A stretch of DNA of 64,000 bases from positions 248,001 to 312,000 of the forward strand of contig JADKGC010000007.1 of NCBI GenBank assembly GCA_016717205.1. Direction: 5' to 3'. Source of the stretch: Candidatus Flexifilum breve (GTDB lineage: Bacteria; Chloroflexota; Anaerolineae; Aggregatilineales; Phototrophicaceae). A model generated the notes under the pieces. That model was not told where the DNA came from. It saw only the letters and a list, made by a program, of their open reading frames with translations, and searched no databases. The position numbers and the translations under genes are program-made. Of the stretch, positions 57,200 to 64,000 are shown piece by piece; position 1 is the stretch's first letter; the number at the start of each line of letters is the position of its first letter.

Positions 57200-57937
57200 C
57201 TACCCTCGCCGGAGGGAACTCAGCGCAAGCCCGACTAATCCAAGCCCCCCCAGCACGAGAATCGGCACAAGGGGCGGCAATGCCGTGCCATCAGCCAGTG
57301 GTACGCTGATGGGCTGTGGCGTGGCTGTCTCCGCCACGCCTGCGGTCGGCGCAATGGCGACCATTTCCGGTGGAAATGTGAACGTGGGCAGAATTTCGCG
57401 CGTTGGAGTTTCATTGGTGCTGATCACGCCGACGCGGGCGACAACCGTTGCCGTAAGACCGCCGCCGGGATTCAGGGTGATAGCCGCCGCAGTCTGCGTG
57501 AGGCCGTCCAACAGCGGATCGGGCGTCGCTTGTGCCGCGAGGTCGATATCCGGAATCGTGCTGGCATCACCGGTGATGTTTACCAGCTCGTCATACACCC
57601 AACCACGTCCGTTGGGCGCCTGCGGGAATTCAAATTGCAACCAGCGCACATAGCGACCAATGATCCGGTAGGTCTCCCCGGCGCGGATCGTACCGAGCTG
57701 CGTGGCCTCGGTACTGGGTTCGGCGCGGACATTGGCGATTTCCTTCGCTTCCAGTAGCGCGCCACTTGGTGGTGCCGGGGTGCGCGTTGGCGTCGCAATT
57801 GCAGATTCGACGGCGGGCGCGACGGGTGCGGCCGCCGACAGGTTGATCACGGCGGGTGTTGGCGTCGCATCCTGAGCGAGAATTCCGCCCGCGGTGAACA
57901 CCAAGATCAGCGTGACAATGGCTAAACGACGAATCAT
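57200..57937 (-). CDS. Membrane-anchored SH3b-domain protein
   Basis: About 245 residues: signal peptide MIRRLAIVTLILVFTAGG, a Pro/Thr/Ala-rich linker, one SH3b domain (KEIANVRAEPSTEATQLGTI to GRGWVYDELV, about 65-120), a second low-complexity stretch, and a C-terminal helix LVPILVLGGLGLVGLALSS followed by LRRG. This is a surface-anchored protein with an exposed domain. It is the third gene of an operon with a LysM-M23 lipoprotein and a TolB-like propeller. The ATG at 57937 is preferred; a TTG eight codons upstream is open. Confidence 0.78.
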   Translation of the reverse strand: MIRRLAIVTLILVFTAGGILAQDATPTPAVINLSAAAPVAPAVESAIATPTRTPAPPSGALLEAKEIANVRAEPSTEATQLGTIRAGETYRIIGRYVRWLQFEFPQAPNGRGWVYDELVNITGDASTIPDIDLAAQATPDPLLDGLTQTAAAITLNPGGGLTATVVARVGVISTNETPTREILPTFTFPPEMVAIAPTAGVAETATPQPISVPLADGTALPPLVPILVLGGLGLVGLALSSLRRG

Positions 57938-57976
57938 TTTTACTCGCAGCTCATTGGACAAACGCGCATCATTATA

Positions 57977-59524
57977 TCACCATGCCACCTGATTTTCGGT
58001 GTTGGTGCGGCCTTGATCGGCGACGCGGCGGTCACTGCCGCGGAACATGTATCCCTGATACTCTTGATTTGTATACCCGACGACGGTCCACCCGTTGAGA
58101 TCAAATGCCGGGCGCGGGTCGGCGCATGCATCGCACGAGACCGGGATCCACTCCCCGTTGTAGCGCCGCGCGATGTGCATGTGCGTTCCCGTCGAAAAGC
58201 CGCCCTCGCACGAAGGATGGCCGATGCGGTCCCCAACGCTTACTGCGGTTCCGGCCTGAATGCGATCCTGCGCCGCCATGTGCAGGTACAGAATCGTCCA
58301 GCCCGTCGATTCGTCCCCATCACCGTCAAGATCGAGGATTACCGTGCCTTCGTCAGTGCGCGCAACCACACCAGATGCCACGGCCGTCGCATAGAAAGCG
58401 GATTGGTAACAAGCTGACGAGACTTTAGTGATGTCATCTGGGGGGGCAAAGTCGATTGCCGCCCACGCGCTGCCGCTCCCCCAACCACCATGCGGACCGC
58501 CTGTGAAATACCACGTTTCGCCGCTGGGAAATGGGAATGTCAGCGTAGGTTGTGTGATGTCGCCGGGCACAAGCGGATCGATCGCTCCAGCAAACGGATC
58601 GCCAAACAAACCGACATACGTTTGCAGGAAACCGCTGGCGCTCACCTGCTGCTGCCACGCAGCATAGCTGGTGAACTGAGCCAGCATGTACTGTAGGCCG
58701 ACCGTTCCCGCATTGAGGTCGGGCGCAAACTGCAAGCGCGTACCGTCCTCAAATTCGAGTAATTGCAGGCCGCGCACTTTCCAGCCGTAGTAACCGAGAT
58801 TTAATTGATCAGCCGCCCAAGTGAGCTGACGATACAGGCCGTTGCGGTCAAAACCAAGCGGCGATGCGGCGGCGCCCATTGGGTAAGTTTTCGCCTGTTC
58901 GCTAGGATTGGCGTTCGTCAGCCACTGCGACTTGAACTCTAGCAAGGCGAGCAGCAAGCGGGGATCGACGCTGTATTCTAGTGCGACGCGCTGCACAATC
59001 TGCGCGCCCGTATATGTGGCTTCTTTAACAATATCGGTCGCAACGCGAATGTAGCCCGGTTGGCTGGCGACAAAAGTGAAGACATCGAAACTGCTGCTGC
59101 CCGGGGCACGCACTAAGCGACTGTCGGGCAGCAATTTCAGCGCACTCGTAAACTCGTCGGGCGGTGCAGGCAGCAAAATCACCTGACCAACCTCGATGAT
59201 ATTGGGATCGACCAGATTGTTCAGCGCCAGCAGCGTTTCCAGACTCACACCGGCCTGCGCTGCGATGCCGCTCAGTGAGTCGCCAGGTTGCACGACATAC
59301 TCGCCCGCGCCGGATGCTGCCCCCAAATTGCGGGTTGGATTGGGCGTTGGGACAATCAGCGTTCCCTGCGGCAGCGGAATCGGCGCTGGAACCTGTGACT
59401 GCACAATGCCCGGTGTACTGCCTTGAAACGTCGCCGTAATGACGACCGTGCTATCGGGCTGCAGTCTGACGCACGCTAGAGCAGCGAGCGCCAGACACAC
59501 CCACGGGAGATACCGCTTGTACAC
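57977..59524 (-). CDS. LysM and M23 peptidase domain lipoprotein
   Basis: 515 residues. A lipoprotein signal ends LALAALAC. A LysM domain reads YVVQPGDSLSGIAAQAGVSL through VGQVILLPAP (about 75-125), binding peptidoglycan. The middle (about 180-340) is helical. The C-terminal M23 (LytM) domain has GGPHGGWGSGSAWAAIDF (first zinc His and Asp) and GFSTGTHMHIARRYNG (His-x-His), so the zinc site is complete. It probably cuts peptidoglycan cross-bridges at the outer face. GTG 59524 with GGAG before it is chosen; it starts just after the propeller stop codon. Downstream is the SH3b membrane protein. Confidence 0.88.
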   Translation of the reverse strand: MYKRYLPWVCLALAALACVRLQPDSTVVITATFQGSTPGIVQSQVPAPIPLPQGTLIVPTPNPTRNLGAASGAGEYVVQPGDSLSGIAAQAGVSLETLLALNNLVDPNIIEVGQVILLPAPPDEFTSALKLLPDSRLVRAPGSSSFDVFTFVASQPGYIRVATDIVKEATYTGAQIVQRVALEYSVDPRLLLALLEFKSQWLTNANPSEQAKTYPMGAAASPLGFDRNGLYRQLTWAADQLNLGYYGWKVRGLQLLEFEDGTRLQFAPDLNAGTVGLQYMLAQFTSYAAWQQQVSASGFLQTYVGLFGDPFAGAIDPLVPGDITQPTLTFPFPSGETWYFTGGPHGGWGSGSAWAAIDFAPPDDITKVSSACYQSAFYATAVASGVVARTDEGTVILDLDGDGDESTGWTILYLHMAAQDRIQAGTAVSVGDRIGHPSCEGGFSTGTHMHIARRYNGEWIPVSCDACADPRPAFDLNGWTVVGYTNQEYQGYMFRGSDRRVADQGRTNTENQVAW

Positions 59525-59525
59525 G

Positions 59526-60770
59526 CTACTCAAAACTCCAGACGGCAACAAAGCCTTCGGCGACGGACAGCGGCACGAAGTTCGACTCAGTATCTAACAG
59601 CATGATTTGCGGCACACCGTCCGCGTTCAGTTCGCTGTAGACGAGATGGCGGCTGTCCGGGGACCAGATGCGATGACTCTGCCCGAATTGATCATAGAAG
59701 CTGAGCACATAGAGTTCATCAGATGTTGGGGTGAATTCTCCATAACGCCGGATTGCGCCGCTGCTAACGTCGAGAATGGCCCAACTGAGTACCGGGAGCT
59801 GCGTATCTTGTGCACTGGGCTTAGCGCTAAATGACCCCGTGTCCGACGGCAGCGTCACGTAGGCGATGCGCTGACTATTGGGCGCCCAGAAGAAGGCGAC
59901 GACGTCGGCGGTGTCGGACGCAGCAATGCGCTCTCCCGTGATCGCATCGATAACCACCAGCGCATTTTCAGCGTCTTTGTAGGCAATCAGGTTGCCATCC
60001 GGCGACCACGCGAACCGAATGGGTCCGGCCAAACCTTCGGCAAGCGTCTCAAGTTCACCGTTGGCTTCGACCGCCAGATCCGTGCCAGCGTCACCCGCGA
60101 CGCCGAACAGGACCCGGTCGTCAACGGGCGACCAAGCCGGCGCAAAGAACTCTCCGGGAGCGACATCGAGGGTGCGATCAATCTCATTGGTGGTGACATC
60201 GTAGATATCAATCTGGCGGTTATTGCGCTGCCACACCATGCGCTGACCATCGGGGCTCCAGCTGTAGTAGAACGGCGCGCCCGTACCAACTTGCGTCACG
60301 CTCGGCGCGTCGACGGCATCGCGAATCACGTTCACAAGGAACCCGCTTTGCTGACCGGAACCGAGCAGCACCGCCAGATCAAAGCAATTTGCGCCACACG
60401 CGCTCGGCGACCAATAGGCATACGTGAAGTTCTCATCGGCACCGACGTATACGCTCGCGCCGGGCGTCAGGCCATCTGCGGAGACAAAGACCTCGGTTGT
60501 AATCTGACGCTGCGCGGTGATTTCACCCTCAAAATAGGCCAAGCGGCCATCGGTCGCCCACGTCGGAAATTGGTAATAGCGTACGCGGTCGCCGTCGAGC
60601 CCCGCATCGTCTGTGAGCGCGGTGCGAGTTTCTCCGCTTAACGTATACACGTTGAAGTCGCTGCCAACATACGCGATTTTCCCCGGTATGAACGGGTTCG
60701 CATCTTGGGCATTAACCGCGCCACTCAGCAGACAGAGCAGCATGATGAAAGCGCTAACCGCTCGCTTCAT
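59526..60770 (-). CDS. TolB-like beta-propeller protein (PD40/WD40-like)
   Basis: 414 residues with signal peptide MKRAVSAFIMLLCLLSGAVN. Repeats of the TolB/PD40 type are scattered over the length: FPTWATDGRLAYFEG, YYSWSPDGQRMVWQR, FAPAWSPVDDRVLFGV, RFAWSPDGNLIAYKD, FFWAPNSQRIAYV and RIWSPDSRHLVYSE, each with the W-S-P-D-G core. A six-bladed propeller is likely, giving a surface for protein or glycan contacts, not catalysis. It is the first gene of the envelope operon. AGGGGG lies before the ATG. Confidence 0.85.
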   Translation of the reverse strand: MKRAVSAFIMLLCLLSGAVNAQDANPFIPGKIAYVGSDFNVYTLSGETRTALTDDAGLDGDRVRYYQFPTWATDGRLAYFEGEITAQRQITTEVFVSADGLTPGASVYVGADENFTYAYWSPSACGANCFDLAVLLGSGQQSGFLVNVIRDAVDAPSVTQVGTGAPFYYSWSPDGQRMVWQRNNRQIDIYDVTTNEIDRTLDVAPGEFFAPAWSPVDDRVLFGVAGDAGTDLAVEANGELETLAEGLAGPIRFAWSPDGNLIAYKDAENALVVIDAITGERIAASDTADVVAFFWAPNSQRIAYVTLPSDTGSFSAKPSAQDTQLPVLSWAILDVSSGAIRRYGEFTPTSDELYVLSFYDQFGQSHRIWSPDSRHLVYSELNADGVPQIMLLDTESNFVPLSVAEGFVAVWSFE

Positions 60771-60789
60771 AAGTTCCCCCTGAGCAATT

Positions 60790-60818
60790 TTGAGCTTTAC
60801 CTCGTTTAATTGTATACT
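60790..60818 (+). promoter_or_regulatory. Promoter of the SCP2 gene
   Basis: TTGAGC (60790-60795), a 17-bp spacer and TATACT (60813-60818). It lies in the gap between divergent propeller and SCP2 genes. A small CGTCT/AGACG stem follows in the 5' leader. Confidence 0.6.
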
Positions 60819-60879
60819 ACCCTGAGTTTTTTCTCGACACAGCGTCTAAGAGAGACGTTAAATTGAGGAGTACATGATT

Positions 60880-61206
60880 ATGGCATCACGTGAAGAAATC
60901 GCCGGTCTGTTTCAGACGATGGTCAACAAGTTCGACCCCAGCAAGTCGCAAGGCATCAACGCGACCATTCAATTCGATCTGAGCGGCGATAATGGTGGTA
61001 TGTACTGGCTGCGCATCGCAGATACCGGCGCGACTCACGGCGAGGGACAGGCGGAAAACCCGAAGATGACGCTGCGGGCTAACGCCGATGATTTTCTGGC
61101 GATTATCGCCGGCAAGTCAAACCCGATGCAGGCATTCATGACGGGCAAAATCAAAATTCAAGGCGATACGAACCTCGCGCTCAAATTGATGCCGCTCATC
61201 AGCTAA
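60880..61206 (+). CDS. SCP2 sterol-binding domain protein
   Basis: 108 residues, a single SCP2 domain. ATIQFDLSGDNGGMYWLRIAD, the strand pair NPKMTLRANADDFLAIIAG, and MQAFMTGKIKIQGDTNLALKL are the standard family pattern; the last part lines the hydrophobic pocket. Such small bacterial proteins bind lipids or acyl chains; no sterol need be implied. GAGGAG lies nine bases before ATG 60880; the ATG at 60874 is too close to it. Monocistronic, with a strong terminator. Confidence 0.9.
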   Translation: MASREEIAGLFQTMVNKFDPSKSQGINATIQFDLSGDNGGMYWLRIADTGATHGEGQAENPKMTLRANADDFLAIIAGKSNPMQAFMTGKIKIQGDTNLALKLMPLIS

Positions 61207-61212
61207 ACACAG

Positions 61213-61242
61213 AAACGCCCGGACCAAACCGGGCGTTTTTTC
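61213..61242. terminator. Bidirectional intrinsic terminator
   Basis: AAACGCCCGG-ACCAAA-CCGGGCGTTT plus further T residues, between the convergent SCP2 and HEAT-repeat genes. The A-run on the other side is short. Confidence 0.85.
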
Positions 61243-61253
61243 TTGTATGTTCG

Positions 61254-62246
61254 TTACTTCTGGTCGTCGTCGTAGTGCTGCAACATGTAGAACGAGGCAC
61301 TGCCCAGTGTCGAACTGCCCCGTGCGTCTTCAATGGCATCGATCAGCGCTTCGTCGTCGCTGTTTTCGGCATCCTTCAGCAACCGCTGCAGCACTTTAGT
61401 TGCCTCTGCGCCGCCAATCTCACCCAGCGACCAGATGGCTACTTCTTTAATTTCCCGGTCGTCGTCCAGCACGACTTTGCGCAGATACTTGATCGCATCT
61501 TCAAGCATCAGTTCGCCTGCTGCCCGGGCTGCCTCGTAGCGTAATTCCGAATCATCGCTCTGCAACGCGGCCAGAACCTCGTCGTGCCACGTTTCATCGG
61601 CTGTCCGCCCCATGGCAAAGACGGCGCTGACGCGCATCTTGTGCTCATCGCTCTTATAAGCTGCTTCGATAGCGCTGGCGACAATTTCGTGACTGCTATT
61701 GGCCACTGCTTCGAGTGCGCGCCGACGCACATCGACCTCAGGATCGTTCAGCAGTTCTAGAGCTGTGTCGAGCGCTGATATGGTCTCCTCAATCGGTAGT
61801 TCTTCGAGTTCGCGCCACAGGATGAAGCTGCCGAGAGCGCTCACTGCCGCTGCGCGCACATGGGTCGCCGTGTCGTTGTGCGCCATATGGATGAGGCGCT
61901 CCATGACATTGAGTGAGTTATTCTCCCAAAGCAGTTCAATCGCGGCTTCCCGCACATCTTCATCATCGTCGTTCAGTGCAAACTGACCGAGTGCGTCATA
62001 GTCAAGATCGAAATTCGTCTCTGCGGCTTCGGCTAGTTCGCTGACGACGTGCCGCCGATAATCGGGCGACAGGCTGTCCCACAGTGCACTGAGCGCGGAC
62101 AATTCTTCCGCTTGCAGCCCCGATAACCCGTAAAAGACGGTTGCGGCAACATGGTTGTTTTCTTCCCCATCGCGCAGATCATTGAGTGTCGTTTCAATGT
62201 CCGGACGTTGGGTTTGGCTCTGATCATCGAGATCGTAGTTAGTCAA
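61254..62246 (-). CDS. HEAT-repeat protein
   Basis: 330 residues of alternating helices, acidic overall. At least six HEAT/PBS-lyase-like repeats can be recognised, such as DDEDVREAAIELLWE, ATHVRAAAVSALGSF, PEVDVRRRALEAVANS, DEHKMRVSAVFAMGR, DSELRYEAARAAGEL and DREIKEVAIWSLGEIGG. These form a protein-binding solenoid; no catalytic part. The start is a TTG at 62246 with GAGG upstream, four bases after the site-2 protease stop codon, so both are co-translated. A role with that protease is possible but not shown. Confidence 0.8.
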   Translation of the reverse strand: MTNYDLDDQSQTQRPDIETTLNDLRDGEENNHVAATVFYGLSGLQAEELSALSALWDSLSPDYRRHVVSELAEAAETNFDLDYDALGQFALNDDDEDVREAAIELLWENNSLNVMERLIHMAHNDTATHVRAAAVSALGSFILWRELEELPIEETISALDTALELLNDPEVDVRRRALEAVANSSHEIVASAIEAAYKSDEHKMRVSAVFAMGRTADETWHDEVLAALQSDDSELRYEAARAAGELMLEDAIKYLRKVVLDDDREIKEVAIWSLGEIGGAEATKVLQRLLKDAENSDDEALIDAIEDARGSSTLGSASFYMLQHYDDDQK

Positions 62247-62250
62247 TTCC

Positions 62251-63692
62251 CTACCTCAGCAAATCTGTGAGCGGGTTGGCGATATCATTGAGCAGCACAA
62301 CTACCATCAGCGATAGCAGGAGCGCCAGCCCAACCAAGTGGACAATACCTTCACGTTCGGGCGCGATTGGCCGACCGCGCACCAGTTCAATCAGGACGAA
62401 CAGAATGCGACCACCGTCCAGCGCCGGGATCGGCAGCAGGTTCGTCAAACCCAGTGCTAAACTGATCAGCGCCATGAATTCGAGGATGATGCCCGGCTGA
62501 TTCTGCTCGATGCTCTCTTGCAGAAAGACCGCGCCTGCCTGACTGATACCCAGCGGGCTCGTCAGACGCAGCGAATTAGGATCGGCTGTCTGGTTGATGA
62601 TGCGCCCGGGAATGCTCGCGATCTCGTTGACCACGCCGCCAATACGGCTAAACGAGTAACTGATAGCCCCGCCGAGCGTCTGCGAGACGAGTTCGCGCTT
62701 TTCCCCTTGCAGATACACCCATCCCAGGTTCTGTTCTAGCCCGGCTTCCCCGATGTTGATGCCCATCGCCCCCTCACCCTGCGGTGGATTGGCGCGCGGC
62801 GTCAGCGTAATGTCGAGTTCTTCGGCATAATTACGCAACACGCTCAGCGTGACTGCTTGATCGAGATGCTCGCGGGTGAGCGTCTGAAGCGATGTGATCC
62901 CAGTCAGTTCTTCACCATTGAAGCGCAGCACAATGTCGCCGTCCTGCAGACCGGCATTAGCGGCCGGAGAGTTCTCCGCTACAGCGAGAACCAGCGGGTA
63001 CGTGTTGTTGACCGCGGGAGCCCCCGTGAATTCCGGCGTAAAGGTCAGCGAGATTGCTTCTTGACTCTCACCGCGCACGACGCCCAGAGTGACTTCTTGC
63101 CCGTTGAGCGCATACAAGCGCTCGATCAGCTCATCATCACTCGCGAAACGTTCACCATTGATCGACTCGATGATGTCGCCCTGCTGCAAACCAGATGCAG
63201 CCAACGGTGAGTTGGCTGTGAGCGATTCGACGCTCACCAAACCGCCTGTCACTTCTGGAACACCCATCAGGGCGATGATGACGAACATGATGAACGCGAG
63301 AATGAAGTTCGCAATGGCACCTGCCGAGAAAAACCAGATCCGCGGCAGTGGCTTCGCTTCATTCACCGACATCGTCTTCTCAAAGCCGCGCTGTTCGGCT
63401 TCCATGCGGTCCTGCTCAGTCGCATCGGAACCTTTCTGCGCGACGATATCTTCGCCGAGCGGGCGCACAAAGCCCCCAATGGCAGCCAGTTCAGGGTATA
63501 GTCGGTTCCACCCAGTGTGAACAGCTTTAACATGCGCGGCGGCATACCGATACCAAATTCCAGAATCGTGATCCCGACCGATTTTGCAGCTAGAAAGTGT
63601 CCCAACTCGTGGATCAACACTGCCGGGATCAACACGAGTACGAACGCTACTATCGCCGAGAGCGCGTCGTTTCCAACCAGAAAATCCAACAT
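62251..63692 (-). CDS. rseP: Site-2 protease, RseP/M50 family (frameshifted)
   Basis: When joined, about 480 residues. The start lies in one frame: VLVLIPAVLIHELGHFLAAKSVG with the HExxH zinc motif (about residue 28) and YTLNWLPLG. A base missing in the C5/G5 run at 63473-63477 shifts the rest: GGFVRPLGEDIVAQKGSD, then helices, two PDZ domains (SPLAASGLQQGDIIESING; SPAANAGLQDGDIVLRFNG) and LTNLLPIPALDGGRILFVLIE, the LDG zinc-ligand motif. The enzyme cuts anti-sigma or signal proteins within the membrane. A homopolymer indel argues for a sequencing error. It lies between a mevalonate-pathway gene and the HEAT gene. Confidence 0.83.
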
Positions 63693-63775
63693 CCAAGGTG
63701 GCCTTTATATGGTCTCTAACCTGACCAACATTATACGGCTGAATACGCTTCGTAATCAAGCAGTCCAGCCAATGC

Positions 63776-64000
63776 TTATGGAATACTTACGGTAGTGACT
63801 TGGGCACCTGCGCCGGGTGACGCGACCAATACGTCCAGAACATCAGATGAAGCTCGCAGTCGATCGCTTACCCTCTGCGCATCCTCTCTAACACAAATAC
63901 AATGCACATTCGGACCCGCATCGAGGGTGTAGCACACGCGCAGACCCTCGGCGCGCCATTCACGTACGGCCTCCATGATTGCCAATGTCGGCGGCAGCCA
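63776..64000 (-). CDS. Mevalonate (di)phosphate decarboxylase family, C-terminal part
   Basis: Only the last 74 residues are seen; the frame is open to the window edge. WLPPTLAIMEAVREWRAEGL and CYTLDAGPNVHCIC match the C-terminal end of diphosphomevalonate decarboxylases (GHMP superfamily), which normally read Y-F-T-x-D-A-G-P-N-V. The enzyme removes CO2 and phosphate to give isopentenyl (di)phosphate. In Chloroflexota a phosphomevalonate-specific version is known (Roseiflexus), and the present fragment does not distinguish the two. It lies upstream of the site-2 protease, in the place where many bacteria have dxr. Confidence 0.8.
   Translation of the reverse strand, partial: WLPPTLAIMEAVREWRAEGLRVCYTLDAGPNVHCICVREDAQRVSDRLRASSDVLDVLVASPGAGAQVTTVSIP

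Noticed and set aside
1..64000. Searched by eye for CRISPR arrays, transposases, integrases, phage genes and toxin-antitoxin pairs.
   Set aside because: No regularly spaced repeats, transposase-like proteins or att-like duplications were found; the window reads as ordinary chromosome.

Overview
The window is a gene-dense stretch of bacterial chromosome with mid-to-high 50s %GC by eye. No rRNA, convincing tRNA, prophage, insertion sequence or CRISPR array was seen. It is most consistent with a Chloroflexota genome of the Anaerolineae type. The grounds are several secreted SH3b and LysM proteins, a GHMP-family mevalonate (phospho)decarboxylase, an SqdB-type sulfolipid enzyme, an amylosucrase-like GH13, dipeptide- and polyamine-type ABC importers, and a SufR-like/HesB pair. 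This assignment is an inference from gene content, not a computed placement.

Layout. 1-5.96 kb: the end of a nuclease-fold phosphodiesterase, an alpha/beta hydrolase, an Eis-like acetyltransferase, an unannotated short transcription unit (about 3198-2981, minus strand), an acetoacetate-decarboxylase-like protein and a GH20 enzyme. 6.1-11.3 kb: a PadR/MFS efflux operon, then a two-component cluster (LuxR-type regulator carrying a HisKA tail, lone receiver, membrane histidine kinase) and a double GNAT protein. 11.4-17.1 kb (minus): acetolactate-decarboxylase-like protein, araB-araD behind a LacI-type operator, LLM oxidoreductase, TIGR04076 protein and M24 peptidase. 17.2-20.7 kb: oligopeptide ABC importer with a frameshifted first permease. 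20.7-26.0 kb: an ECF sigma factor operon holding a six-TM protein, a secreted-peptidase/ABC-2-permease fusion, an ABC-2 permease and an ATPase. 26.0-31.6 kb: putrescine/spermidine importer with an aldehyde dehydrogenase inside the operon.

31.6-44.7 kb: small hypothetical, SUV3-like RNA helicase, APP1-type phosphatase, SH3b protein, THUMP methyltransferase, amylosucrase-like enzyme, Lon-N protein, queuosine-precursor transporter, STAND-like ATPase, IMPACT/YigZ protein and a frameshifted LytR-CpsA-Psr protein. 44.8-47.6 kb: receiver protein, SH3b protein and L,D-transpeptidase. 47.7-55.9 kb: hisZ-hisG facing a kinase-like gene and hisD, then sqdB, asd and pheA. 56-57.1 kb: SufR-like regulator and HesB/IscA protein, each behind the same kind of palindrome-overlapped promoter. 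57.2-60.8 kb (minus): a cell-envelope operon (TolB-like propeller, LysM-M23 lipoprotein, SH3b membrane protein). 60.8-64 kb: SCP2 protein, HEAT-repeat protein, frameshifted site-2 protease and the 3' end of a mevalonate decarboxylase-family gene.

Three otherwise intact genes (dppB-like, LCP, site-2 protease) are broken by small indels, at least one in a G5 run, so sequencing or assembly error is a serious explanation. The best candidates for undescribed biology are the 180-nt transcription unit near 3.1 kb, the ECF-driven peptidase/ABC-2 operon with its fusion protein, the regulator with a HisKA tail, the bacterial SUV3-like helicase, hisZ paired with a long-form HisG, and the two-site SufR-like regulon.
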